From NCBI RefSeq assembly GCF_025934275.1, contig NZ_JAICYI010000035.1, forward strand, positions 1 through 36,057: a DNA stretch of 36,057 nt, read 5' to 3'. The notes below the pieces were generated by a model that did not search any database, was not told the DNA's origin, and saw only the letters and a list, made by a program, of their open reading frames with translations. Within the stretch, counting starts at the first letter, position 1; every line of letters starts with the position of its first letter. This DNA comes from Phenylobacterium sp. (GTDB taxonomy: Bacteria; Pseudomonadota; Alphaproteobacteria; Caulobacterales; Caulobacteraceae). Positions 6,479-14,555 of the stretch are shown one piece after another. A program made the position numbers and the translations under genes.

Positions 6479-7744
6479 ATGCTCAAAACCGCCCGCCGCC
6501 TTCTTGTCTCCCTGGGCCTGGCCGCCGCGACCCTCGTCGCCGCCACGCCGCCGGCGGCGCAGGCGCAGATCCCCTACTTCCGCAGCCTGCTCGCGGCCTC
6601 CGAAAGCAAGTACGCGGCGATCGTGCTCGACGCCAAGACCGGCGAGGTGCTCTACGCCAACCACGCCGACAGCCCGCGCTATCCGGCCTCGATCACCAAG
6701 CTCATGACCCTCTACCTGTCGTTCGAGGCGCTGGCCTCCGGCAAGCTGCACATGGACGATCGGGTGGTCTTCTCGCCGCATGCTTCGGCGCAGTCGCCCA
6801 CCAAGCTCGGCGTGCGGCCCGGCGACAGCATCTCCGTCTCCGAGGCCCTGCACGGCATGGCCATCAAGTCGGCGAACGACGCCGCCGTCGCCATGGCCGA
6901 GAAGCTGGGCGGCTCCGAGAGCCGCTTTGCCGCGCTGATGACCCAGCGCGCCCAGGAGTTGGGCATGCAGAACACCCACTTCGCCAACGCCTCGGGCCTG
7001 CCGGACAGCCGCCAGATCACCACGGCGCGCGACCTGGCGACGCTCTCGCGGGCGATCATGCGGGACTATCCGCAGTACTATAAGCTGTTCGACGAGCGCG
7101 CCTTCGAGTTCCGCGGCCGCACCATCAAGGGCCACAACCACCTGCTGAACATCCCCGGCGTCGACGGCCTGAAGACCGGCTTCACCAACGCCTCGGGCTT
7201 CAACATCGCCATCTCCGGCGTGCGCGACAATCGCCGCCTGATCGTGGTGGTGATGGGCGGCCCCACCACCGCCTCGCGCGACCAGAACGCCGAGGACCTG
7301 CTGCTCACCGGCTTCGACGTCATGCGCCATCGCGCGCTCGGTCAGAACATGACGGTCGCCCAGAACCTGTCCGAGCCGCCGCCTTCGGGCCCGGTGGTGC
7401 GCGCCCCCAGCGAGCAGGGCGATGCGGACCAGGACAGCCTGAAGATCGTGCTGACGTCGGCTCCGCCGCGGGCGCAGGCGCAAGCTCCGGCGCGCAGGGC
7501 GAAGCATGCGGAAAACTGGGCCGTGCAGGTCGGCGAGTTCCATCGTCGAACGGAAGCCACCCGCCAGATCGCCTTCGTCGAGAAGCGCTTCTCGCGGCAC
7601 TTCGATGACGCCGCCGGCTCGGCCGAGCGCCAGGGTCGCCGCTACAAGGCGGTGTTCACCGGCTTCTCCGAATCCGAGGCGAAAAGCGCCTGCCGCGCCC
7701 TGCACGCCCGCCGGCTGGCCTGCGAAGTCCTCGAGCCGAGCTGA
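6479..7744 (+). CDS. dacA: D-alanyl-D-alanine carboxypeptidase with SPOR domain
   Basis: A 421-aa exported penicillin-binding protein of the PBP5/6 class, which trims the terminal D-Ala from peptidoglycan pentapeptides. Residues 1-30 are a signal peptide ending AAQAQ. The active-site motifs are S71-I-T-K74, S131-A-N133 and K232-T-G234. The carboxypeptidase domain ends near 300. A Pro/Ala-rich linker leads to a C-terminal SPOR domain (about 345-421, starting WAVQVGEF), which binds denuded glycan at division sites. This replaces the usual PBP5 C-terminal amphipathic anchor, and such PBP-SPOR architectures occur in alphaproteobacteria. The start at 6479 is set by the signal peptide; an upstream in-frame ATG at 6281 is rejected. 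A GATTC (GANTC) site lies at 6451-6455. Confidence 0.92.
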   Translation: MLKTARRLLVSLGLAAATLVAATPPAAQAQIPYFRSLLAASESKYAAIVLDAKTGEVLYANHADSPRYPASITKLMTLYLSFEALASGKLHMDDRVVFSPHASAQSPTKLGVRPGDSISVSEALHGMAIKSANDAAVAMAEKLGGSESRFAALMTQRAQELGMQNTHFANASGLPDSRQITTARDLATLSRAIMRDYPQYYKLFDERAFEFRGRTIKGHNHLLNIPGVDGLKTGFTNASGFNIAISGVRDNRRLIVVVMGGPTTASRDQNAEDLLLTGFDVMRHRALGQNMTVAQNLSEPPPSGPVVRAPSEQGDADQDSLKIVLTSAPPRAQAQAPARRAKHAENWAVQVGEFHRRTEATRQIAFVEKRFSRHFDDAAGSAERQGRRYKAVFTGFSESEAKSACRALHARRLACEVLEPS

Positions 7745-7802
7745 CCCTCGCCGCTCATCCCGCTCATCCCCGCCAGGCGGAACGCAAGCGACATATCACC
7801 GA

Positions 7803-7825
7803 GGCCCCGGAGCCACTCCGGGGCC
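7803..7825. terminator. Bidirectional hairpin between convergent genes
   Basis: GGCCCCGGAG and CTCCGGGGCC form a perfect 10-bp stem with a 3-base loop, between the carboxypeptidase stop (7744) and the convergent J-domain stop (7831). The flanking T content is weak in both directions, so termination is likely but not certain. Confidence 0.65.
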
Positions 7826-7830
7826 ACTTG

Positions 7831-8262
7831 TCACTTCCCGAGCAGTCGATCGCGCGCGGCGTTGAGCTGGGCGGCGAGGCCGCTGGTGCCGCCCTTGTCG
7901 GGATGCGCGAGCCGCATGAGCCGGGTGTAGGCGGCCTTGATCTCCGCGGCGGACGCCTCGGGTCCGACGCCCAGGATCGCGCGCGCCTCCTCGCGGCTCA
8001 TGGGCTCCCTGGGCGCGACCGGCGCGCGACGTGGCCGGGTGTCGATCCGGGAGGCGACGGCGAGGCTGAGGCCGAAGCCCGCGATGAGCAGGGCCGGCAG
8101 CCAGGCTTCCCTGAGGACCAGGAGGGCCGCGGCGAGAAACGCCGCGATCGCCCCGGCCGAGGAGAGGAAGCGCCACTCGCGGCGGACGCGCATCGGACGG
8201 CTCGCCCGCCCTGCTGTGACCAGCACCAGCAGCGCCAGGCCGCCCAGGATGATGTAGCCCAT
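7831..8262 (-). CDS. Membrane-anchored J-domain protein
   Basis: A 143-aa protein with a hydrophobic segment at 2-16 and two more around 35-50 and 55-70, then a C-terminal J domain (about 92-143). The HPD motif at residues 120-122 (RLAHPDKGG) is the DnaK-stimulating signature. There is no zinc-finger or C-terminal substrate domain, so it is a type III J protein resembling the Pam18/Tim14 or DjlA-like anchors rather than DnaJ itself. Its ATG comes only 3 nt after the mipZ stop, so the two are almost certainly co-transcribed. The client is unknown. Recruitment of DnaK to the membrane is inferred. Confidence 0.87.
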   Translation of the reverse strand: MGYIILGGLALLVLVTAGRASRPMRVRREWRFLSSAGAIAAFLAAALLVLREAWLPALLIAGFGLSLAVASRIDTRPRRAPVAPREPMSREEARAILGVGPEASAAEIKAAYTRLMRLAHPDKGGTSGLAAQLNAARDRLLGK

Positions 8263-8265
8263 CGC

Positions 8266-9072
8266 CTATTCTGCGGCGATCGGCTGGACCTCCGCAAACC
8301 CCGAAAGGCCGAGCGCGGCCATCAGCGCCCGAAGCTCCTGCCGCGCGGCCACGTGCTGCAGGCTCATGGAGACCGGGCGGATGGCCGGCGACAGGTCGGC
8401 GATGGTCAGGCCGAAGGGGAAGAGCTCGCGGTAGATCACCCGATCCCGCAGGCCGGGTCCGAGGCGAAACCCGACCTTGCGCGAGAGCGCCACGACCCGC
8501 TCGTCCAGCCTGCGGCGATTGCGCGCCTCGGTCGGCGCGAGACGGTTCCGCAGCACCACCCAATCGATCATCTTGCGGTCGAGCGCCGCGCGCTGCTTGC
8601 GGCATTCCCAGACCGTCTCGGAGTAGAGGCTGTGCCGCTTCAGCTCGAGCGTCACCGGATCCACCACGCCCAGCATGTCGAAGTCGACGAAGCTGTCGTT
8701 CATCGGGGTGACGATGAGGTCGGCCTTGGCGTGGGCGGCGCGGCTGACGTCCGTGTCGCTCCCGGGCGTGTCGACGAGGATGAAGTCCGCGCCTTGGGAA
8801 GCCTCGGCGAATGCCAGCTCGAACCGGGCGGGCGCGTCTTCGCCGAGCGGAATCGCGAATTCCAGCGGCAGCGGCGCCGCGGCGTTGTTGGCGCTGAGCC
8901 AGGCGCGGCGATTGGCGAAGAAGTGGGCCGTCGACTGCTGGCGCAGGTCGAGGTCGATGACCGCCACCCGCGCGCCGCCGTGCAGCAAGGCGACGGCGGT
9001 GTGGATGGCGATGGTGGACTTGCCCGCCCCGCCCTTCTCGTTGCCCACCACGATCACGCTCGCCTGCGGCAT
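8266..9072 (-). CDS. mipZ: Division plane positioning ATPase MipZ
   Basis: A 268-aa P-loop ATPase of the ParA/MinD group. The deviant Walker A GNEKGGAGKST spans residues 10-20 with signature Lys13. Strongly conserved blocks include VAVIDLDLRQ, DFILVDTPG, VTPMNDSFVDFDMLG, DWVVLRNRLAPTEARNRRRL and GPGLRDRVIYRELFPFGLT, which match Caulobacter MipZ nearly throughout. MipZ dimerises on the chromosome near ParB-bound origins and inhibits FtsZ polymerisation, forcing division to midcell. The start at 9072 gives MPQASVIVVGNEKGG, collinear with the Caulobacter protein; a longer reading to 9204 is rejected. Two GANTC sites lie 28-40 bp upstream. A J-domain gene follows after 3 nt. Confidence 0.95.
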   Translation of the reverse strand: MPQASVIVVGNEKGGAGKSTIAIHTAVALLHGGARVAVIDLDLRQQSTAHFFANRRAWLSANNAAAPLPLEFAIPLGEDAPARFELAFAEASQGADFILVDTPGSDTDVSRAAHAKADLIVTPMNDSFVDFDMLGVVDPVTLELKRHSLYSETVWECRKQRAALDRKMIDWVVLRNRLAPTEARNRRRLDERVVALSRKVGFRLGPGLRDRVIYRELFPFGLTIADLSPAIRPVSMSLQHVAARQELRALMAALGLSGFAEVQPIAAE

Positions 9073-9099
9073 GCGCCCGGTCTCCAAAGCTCGTCCGGC

Positions 9100-9112
9100 G
9101 AATCCGCGACTC
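9100..9112. promoter_or_regulatory. Paired GANTC (CcrM) sites upstream of mipZ
   Basis: GAATC at 9100-9104 and GACTC at 9108-9112 are both CcrM methylation targets, 8 bp apart start to start, 28-40 bp upstream of the mipZ start codon. In Caulobacter, mipZ is a known CcrM/GcrA-dependent gene. The arrangement fits the same cell-cycle control here. Confidence 0.6.
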
Positions 9113-9231
9113 GCCCCGTTCGCTAGGTCATCCCGGCGCCCCCGCTGCGTCAACGCGCGGCTGCGCGACGGCTGTGGATGGACGCGCGCGCCCCTCTGCC
9201 TCATAAGCGGGCCGCCTCGCGAACGCCCTCC

Positions 9232-10092
9232 ATGTCCTCTGTTCCGTCACTTCCGATCGTCCGCACCGTGGCGAACCTGCGCGCCCAAGTCGCGGCCTGG
9301 AAGGAGGCGGGCGAGCGCGTGGGACTCGTCCCGACGATGGGGGCTTTGCACGAGGGACACCTGTCGCTGATCCGCCTGGCGCTGGCGCATGCCGATCGGG
9401 TGGTCGCCAGCCTGTTCGTCAACCCCGCCCAGTTCGGGCCCAACGAGGACCTCGCCGCCTACCCGCGCGACGAGGCCGGCGACGCCGCGCTGCTGGCGGC
9501 GGCCGGCTGTCATCTGCTCTATGCGCCGGGCGTGGGCGAGATGTACCCACAAGGGTTCGCCACCACGGTCATGGTGCGCGGCGTCTCCGAACCGATGGAT
9601 GGGGCCGCCCGGCCAGGCCACTTCGCCGGCGTGGCGACGGTGGTCGCCAAGCTGCTGCTGCAGAGCGGGCCGGACCTGGCGGTGTTCGGCGAGAAGGATT
9701 ACCAGCAGCTGCAGGTGATCCGGCGGCTGGTCTGCGATCTCGACATCCCCGTCCAGATCATTGGCGGCCCGACAGCCCGGGCCGAGGACGGCCTGGCCCT
9801 CTCCTCCCGCAACGCCTACCTGACCCCGGACCAGCGACGCGCGGCCCCCGAGCTGAACGCGGCCCTGCAGGAAGCGGCCGCCAGGCTGCGGGCCGGCGAG
9901 CCGGTCGCGGCCGTGGAGACCGCCGCGCGGGCCCGGCTGACGGCGGCTGGCTTCGCGCGCGTCGACTATGTCGAAGCCCGCCGCCCGGACGATCTCGGCC
10001 GTCTGGGGCCGGGCCCGATCGAAGGACCGGCCCGGCTGCTCGCCGCAGCCCTGCTCGGCCGGGCGCGGCTGATCGACAATGTGCCGGTCTGA
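9232..10092 (+). CDS. panC: Pantothenate synthetase
   Basis: A 286-aa cytosolic enzyme that condenses pantoate and beta-alanine with ATP to give pantothenate, the precursor of coenzyme A. Family motifs are PTMGALHEGHLSL (HIGH-like nucleotide site, about residues 35-47), LFVNPAQFGPNEDLAAYPR, RPGHFAGVATVV, VFGEKDYQQL and ALSSRNAYL (KMSKS-like). Length is normal. The start at 9232 was chosen over 9178 because the extra 18 residues are not family-like. The gene is divergent from mipZ and stands alone; panB is not adjacent. coaD, the penultimate step of CoA synthesis, is elsewhere in the window at 24293-24787. Confidence 0.95.
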   Translation: MSSVPSLPIVRTVANLRAQVAAWKEAGERVGLVPTMGALHEGHLSLIRLALAHADRVVASLFVNPAQFGPNEDLAAYPRDEAGDAALLAAAGCHLLYAPGVGEMYPQGFATTVMVRGVSEPMDGAARPGHFAGVATVVAKLLLQSGPDLAVFGEKDYQQLQVIRRLVCDLDIPVQIIGGPTARAEDGLALSSRNAYLTPDQRRAAPELNAALQEAAARLRAGEPVAAVETAARARLTAAGFARVDYVEARRPDDLGRLGPGPIEGPARLLAAALLGRARLIDNVPV

Positions 10093-10304
10093 GGCGGGCG
10101 CCGCGGCGGGAAAGCGCTCTTGCGACACGCTTAAACCCACCGTCCGGAATGGGGCCGAGGTGGCGCGCCAGTGGGCCGTCGTAGCCCGCCGCAGCCCCTG
10201 CAATGTAGGCGCGAGGCGCCCGCCCCGGTAGCCGGCCTGCCGTCGGGGCGCCCTTGACCGCAACGGCCTCGCGCCTCGAACTCGCGAAAAAGCCGGAGGC
10301 GCCC

Positions 10305-11168
10305 ATGGGCTACCAGACCATCCGCTATGAGATCGAAGACCGCATCCTCACCATCACCCTGAATCGGCCGGATAAGCTCAACGCCTACACTGCCCAGATG
10401 GGCGCGGAGCTCGCCGAGGCCCTGGAACGGGCCGACGCAGACGACGACGTCCGGGTGGTGATCCTCACCGGCGAGGGCCGCGGCTTCTGCGCCGGCGCAG
10501 ACCTCTCGGCGGGCGCGTCGAGCTTCGACACCAAGGCTGGGGCTGGCGCGACCAATTTCGGCGCCGGACGAACGCCGCGCGGCGGCGGTCTCGGCTTCGT
10601 CGGCGCCCTGTTCAATTGCCGCAAGGCGACCATCGCCGCCTTCAACGGCCCGGCCGTGGGGGTCGGCGTCACCCTGGCGCTCCCAACCGACATCAAGATC
10701 GCCTCCACGGCCGCGCGGTTCGGTTTCGTGTTCGCCCGCCGCGGGCTGGTGCCGGAGGCCGGCAGCGCCTGGTTCCTGCCCAGACTCGTAGGCCTGCCGC
10801 AAGCCTTGCGCTGGTGCCTTTCCGGGCGGTTGTTCGGGGCAGAGGAGGCGCTCAGCGGCGGGCTGGTGAGCGAGGTCGTGGAGCCGGAGACGCTGCTGCC
10901 GCGCGCCCGCGAGATCGCTCGGGAGATCGCCGACAACACCGCTCCCGTCTCCATCGCGCTGACCCGGCAGATGCTCTGGCGGTTCGGGGCCGAAGCCGAG
11001 CCCTGGGGCGCGTTGAAGGTGGACGGCCCGTTCGCCATGGCGCTCGGCGCAACAGCCGACGTGAAGGAAGGCGTCAGCGCGTTTCTCGAGAAGCGGCCGC
11101 CGAACTTCCCTGGGCGCGTCTCCGACGGTATGCCGGCCGGCTATCCCTGGTGGGCCGAGGGGACTTGA
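10305..11168 (+). CDS. Crotonase-family enoyl-CoA hydratase/isomerase
   Basis: A 287-aa crotonase-fold enzyme acting on acyl-CoA thioesters. The oxyanion-hole segments are GFCAGADLSAG and AAFNGPAVGVGVTLAL. The two glutamates of classical enoyl-CoA hydratases are not present: the GGGCE position reads GVGVT and the QPE position reads RRG. A glutamate is found instead in GLVPEAGSAWFLPRLVG, the place used by Delta3-Delta2-enoyl-CoA isomerases of the ECI2 type. Isomerase or another crotonase reaction is therefore more likely than simple hydration. The ATG at 10305 has GGAGG 8-9 nt upstream. About 60 bp separate it from the molybdenum hydroxylase genes, so it may lead that operon. Confidence 0.88.
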   Translation: MGYQTIRYEIEDRILTITLNRPDKLNAYTAQMGAELAEALERADADDDVRVVILTGEGRGFCAGADLSAGASSFDTKAGAGATNFGAGRTPRGGGLGFVGALFNCRKATIAAFNGPAVGVGVTLALPTDIKIASTAARFGFVFARRGLVPEAGSAWFLPRLVGLPQALRWCLSGRLFGAEEALSGGLVSEVVEPETLLPRAREIAREIADNTAPVSIALTRQMLWRFGAEAEPWGALKVDGPFAMALGATADVKEGVSAFLEKRPPNFPGRVSDGMPAGYPWWAEGT

Positions 11169-11227
11169 GAGGCCGCGCCCGAGCCGACATGCTAGGACGA
11201 GCCCGCCGCGTGAGACAGGTCTCGCCC

Positions 11228-11704
11228 ATGCCCACATCGATCGCCTTCTCGGTCAACGGCCGCCCGGTCGAGGTGACCGCCGAGCCCGAGGACACGCTGC
11301 TCGACGTCCTGCGCAATCAGCTCGGCCTGACCGGCGCGAGGTTCGGTTGCGGGGCCGGCCAGTGCGGCGCCTGCGCGGTCCTGGTCGATGGCGAGCTGAA
11401 GGCGGCCTGCCACATGGAAATCGCGGCGGTCGCCGGAGCGAAAGTGACCACCGTCGAGGCGTTGAGCGCATCGAACCCGCCGCATCCGTTGATTCAGGCG
11501 TTCCTTGAGAAGCAGGCCGGCCAATGCGGCTTCTGCCTGAACGGCATCCTGGTTTCGGCGAGCCTGCTCCTGGAGCGCAACCGCCACCCCAGCCGCGCTG
11601 AGATCGCCCGGGCGCTCGATTGGCACCTCTGCCGCTGTGGGGCGCACAACCGCATTCTCGACGCCATCGAACTCGCCGCCACACGCATGAAGGAGCCCGC
11701 CTGA
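11228..11704 (+). CDS. Molybdenum hydroxylase small subunit, (2Fe-2S) type
   Basis: A 158-aa iron-sulfur subunit of the xanthine oxidase family, closest in layout to IorA/NicA-type (isoquinoline or nicotinate oxidoreductase) subunits. A plant-ferredoxin-like N-terminal domain binds one cluster through Cys41, Cys46, Cys49 and Cys61 (CGAGQCGAC then C). A helical C-terminal domain binds the second through Cys100, Cys103, Cys135 and Cys137 (GQCGFC, LCRCG). It passes electrons from the molybdenum centre. The stop overlaps the start of the large subunit (TGATG). I chose the ATG at 11228; the long upstream extension of this frame overlaps the crotonase and is noise. The electron acceptor is not encoded next to it unless the FAD protein at 15415 serves. 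Confidence 0.93.
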   Translation: MPTSIAFSVNGRPVEVTAEPEDTLLDVLRNQLGLTGARFGCGAGQCGACAVLVDGELKAACHMEIAAVAGAKVTTVEALSASNPPHPLIQAFLEKQAGQCGFCLNGILVSASLLLERNRHPSRAEIARALDWHLCRCGAHNRILDAIELAATRMKEPA

Positions 11705-13782
11705 TGCTCCCGCCGAGCCTTGAGAAGACCCCCACCCCCGCCCGTTGGGTCAGCTTCCGCCCCGACCGCAAGGTTGGTCTCAATGTCGGCAAGGTGGAGT
11801 TTGGCCAGGGTATCGCCACCGCCCTGACCCAGATCGCCGCCGAAGAGCTGGACGTCATGCCGGAGCAGATCGCGATCACGTTCGGCGATACCGAACGGGC
11901 GCCCGACGAGGGTCTGACGGTCGGCAGCATGTCGATCGAGATCTCCGGCGCCTCGGTGCGCCTGGTCTGCGCCGATGTGCGGCGGCGTTTCCTGGACGTC
12001 GCGGCCGAGCGGCTGAGCTGCCGGCGTGAGGACCTCGCGGTCGACGAGGGCGTGATCCGGCGCGGCCGCCAGTCCACGGGCGTCGATTACTGGACGCTCG
12101 CCGACGTCGTGGACCTGGACGCGCCCGTCGCCGAGGACGCCCCGCGCAAGGACCCCACGGCTTATCGCGTGGTGGGCAAGAGCGCGCCACGCATCGACCT
12201 GCCGGGCAAGCTGGCGGGCGGCGGCTTCATCACCGATCTGCGGCCCGAGGGTCTGCTGCACGCCCGCGTGCTGCGCCAACCGAGTCCGCAGGCCAGGCTG
12301 CAGCGGCTGGACGAGGCGGCGATCCGCTCGGCGGCGCATGGCGAGGTGGAGATCCTGCGCGAGGGCGACTTCGTGGCCGCCCTGGCGCCCAGCGAGAGCG
12401 CGGCCGAGCGCGCGGTCGCGGCCGCCGAGTCCGTGGCGGTGTGGGACGATCCGCGTCGGCTCACGCCCGAGCAGCAGGAGGCGGCCTGGCTGCGCGGCCA
12501 GCCCGCCGAGGACAACGTCGTGGGCGAGCCACAGACCGGCCCGAGCGGCAATCGCCTGCACCGCGCGACCTACTCCAAGCCCTACCTCTCCCACGCCTCA
12601 ATGGGGCCCTCAGTCGGGCTGGCGCAATATGTCGACGGCCGCCTGACCGTCTGGAGCCATACGCAGGGACCCTATCCCCTGCGCGATCGCATCGCGCGCG
12701 CGGCCGGACTTCCTCCTGAGCAGGTGACGCTCAGGCACGCCCAGGGCTCGGGCTGCTACGGCCACAACGGCGCGGACGACGCCGCCTTCGATGCGGCGCT
12801 GATCGCGCTGCGCAGGCCGGGACCGCCGATCCGCGTGCAGTGGCGGCGGGAGGACGAGTTCGGCTTCGAGCCGGTCGGCTCGGCCATGGTCGTGGAGCTC
12901 GCCGCTGAGCTGGACGAGGCCGGCCGCCCAACCTCGTGGACCGGCGAGATCTGGAGCGGGCCGCACGGCAACCGCAGCCGGCTGCTCGCCGAGACCGCCC
13001 TGCCCGGCGCGAAGGACGCCCCGCAGGCCAGGCCGCCGTCCAACCGCATGTTCTCCGGCGCGGTCAGGAACGCGCCGCCGTCCTACGACATCCCCCGCTG
13101 GGGGGTCATCGACCACCTGATCCGCGAGACGCCGATCTACTGCTCCTCGGTCCGCACGCTGGGGGCCCTGCAGAACGTCTTCGCGGCCGAAAGCTTCGTC
13201 GACGAGCTGGCGGCTCTGGCCAGCGAGGACCCCCTCGCCTATCGCCTGAGCCTGACGTCGGACCCGCGGGCCCGCGCGGTGCTGGAAGCGGCGGCCGAGG
13301 TGGCGGGCTGGTCCCGGCGCGGCGGCCGCGCGCTCGGCATCGGCTACGCCCGCTACAAAAACTCCGGCGCCTATGTTGCCGTAATCGCTGAGGTGGAGGC
13401 CGCCGAGACCGTGCGGCTGAAGCACATCTGGTGCGCCAGCGACATCGGCCTGGTCATCAATCCGGACGGCGCCAAGAACCAGATCGAGGGCGGAATCCTG
13501 ATGGCCGCGAGCTGGTGCCTGAAGGAACAGGTCCGCCTCGATGAGCGAGGCATCGCCTCGCGCACGTTCGGCGACTATCCGATGCTGCGGTTCAGCGAGG
13601 TCCCGCCGGTCGAGGTGCGCCTGATCGAGACGCCAGACGCGCCTTCGGTGGGCATCGGCGAGGCCTCGTCCGGGCCGGCGGCGGGCGCGATCGGCAATGC
13701 GGTGGCCTCGGCGCTCGGCGTGCGGGTGCGCGACCTGCCCTTCACCCGCGAGCGGTTGGCCGCGGCCATCCTGGCGGCCTGA
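11704..13782 (+). CDS. Molybdopterin-binding large subunit of an aldehyde/N-heterocycle hydroxylase
   Basis: A 692-aa molybdenum-cofactor subunit resembling IorB, NicB and related aldehyde dehydrogenases. These proteins hydroxylate an N-heterocycle or oxidise an aldehyde using water. Visible family blocks are VGKVEFGQGIATALTQIAAEELDV, DEGLTVGSMSIEISGASVR, GSGCYGHNGADDAAFDAAL, PIRVQWRREDEF, YCSSVRTLGALQNVFAAESFVDELA and VGIGEASSGPAAGAIGNAV, the last holding the probable catalytic glutamate. There is no signal peptide and no fused cytochrome domain, unlike periplasmic relatives, so it is probably cytoplasmic. The start overlaps the small-subunit stop by one base. No third FAD (CoxM-like) subunit is present. 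Substrate unknown. Confidence 0.9.
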   Translation: MLPPSLEKTPTPARWVSFRPDRKVGLNVGKVEFGQGIATALTQIAAEELDVMPEQIAITFGDTERAPDEGLTVGSMSIEISGASVRLVCADVRRRFLDVAAERLSCRREDLAVDEGVIRRGRQSTGVDYWTLADVVDLDAPVAEDAPRKDPTAYRVVGKSAPRIDLPGKLAGGGFITDLRPEGLLHARVLRQPSPQARLQRLDEAAIRSAAHGEVEILREGDFVAALAPSESAAERAVAAAESVAVWDDPRRLTPEQQEAAWLRGQPAEDNVVGEPQTGPSGNRLHRATYSKPYLSHASMGPSVGLAQYVDGRLTVWSHTQGPYPLRDRIARAAGLPPEQVTLRHAQGSGCYGHNGADDAAFDAALIALRRPGPPIRVQWRREDEFGFEPVGSAMVVELAAELDEAGRPTSWTGEIWSGPHGNRSRLLAETALPGAKDAPQARPPSNRMFSGAVRNAPPSYDIPRWGVIDHLIRETPIYCSSVRTLGALQNVFAAESFVDELAALASEDPLAYRLSLTSDPRARAVLEAAAEVAGWSRRGGRALGIGYARYKNSGAYVAVIAEVEAAETVRLKHIWCASDIGLVINPDGAKNQIEGGILMAASWCLKEQVRLDERGIASRTFGDYPMLRFSEVPPVEVRLIETPDAPSVGIGEASSGPAAGAIGNAVASALGVRVRDLPFTRERLAAAILAA

Positions 13783-13790
13783 GCGCGCAC

Positions 13791-14555
13791 ATGGGGAGCG
13801 CCCCAGGCGAGGCCGTCCTATCCGCCGAGGGCCTCACCAAGCGCTTCGGGGCGCTTCTCGCCGTCGACGGGGTCTCGTTCCAGGTCGCGCCCGGCGAGAT
13901 CGTGGGGCTCGTGGGCCCCAATGGCGCCGGCAAGACGACCATCATCAGTATGGTGCTGGGCATTCTGCGGCCCACCGCCGGGCGCGTGCTGATCGGCGGG
14001 ATCGACGTGGCTGCCCAGCGCAGCGCCGCGCTGGAGCGGACCAACTTCGCCGCCGTCTACACCCCGCTGCCCGGCAACCTGACCGTCGAGCAGAACCTGC
14101 GCGTGTTCGGGCTGATCTATGGCGTCAAAGCCCTCTCGGCGCGAATCGAGGCCCTGCTGGCGGACTACGACCTGACGCGTCACCGCAGGACCAAGACGGG
14201 CGTGCTGTCTTCCGGCGAGCAGACCCGCGTCGAACTTGCCAAGGCGATGCTGAACCGCCCCAAGTTGCTGCTGCTCGATGAGCCGACGGCCTCGATCGAT
14301 CCCTCGACCGCGCGCGACATCCGCGCCCGCATCGTGGACTTCGCCGCCACGGAGCAGGCGGGCGTGCTCTGGACCAGCCACAACATGTACGAGGTGGCCG
14401 AGGTCTGCCACCGGGTGCTGTTCCTGTCGCGCGGCCGCATCCTGCTCGCGGGCTCGCCGGCCGAGCTGATCAAGCAGCACAACGCGCCGAACCTCGAGGA
14501 GCTGTTCGTCGAGGTGGCCCACGAGGCGCTGCATCCGGCTGCGGGAGCGCAATGA
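13791..14555 (+). CDS. ABC transporter ATP-binding protein
   Basis: A 254-aa ATPase of the ABC-2/drug-exporter (CcmA/NodI-like) class. Walker A GPNGAGKT is at 42-49, the signature LSSGEQ at 139-144, Walker B LLLLDEP at 159-165 and the switch histidine at 197 (TSHNMYEV). The start lies 8 nt after the preceding stop and the stop overlaps the permease start (ATGATG region), so it is translationally linked to both sides. It energises export by the membrane protein encoded next. The substrate is not evident. Location in a hydroxylase operon suggests efflux of a related compound, but that is inference. Confidence 0.92.
   Translation: MGSAPGEAVLSAEGLTKRFGALLAVDGVSFQVAPGEIVGLVGPNGAGKTTIISMVLGILRPTAGRVLIGGIDVAAQRSAALERTNFAAVYTPLPGNLTVEQNLRVFGLIYGVKALSARIEALLADYDLTRHRRTKTGVLSSGEQTRVELAKAMLNRPKLLLLDEPTASIDPSTARDIRARIVDFAATEQAGVLWTSHNMYEVAEVCHRVLFLSRGRILLAGSPAELIKQHNAPNLEELFVEVAHEALHPAAGAQ

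Noticed and set aside
10616..11227. N-terminal extension of the iron-sulfur subunit frame
   Set aside because: Overlaps the crotonase in another frame. The ferredoxin domain begins at the ATG at 11228.
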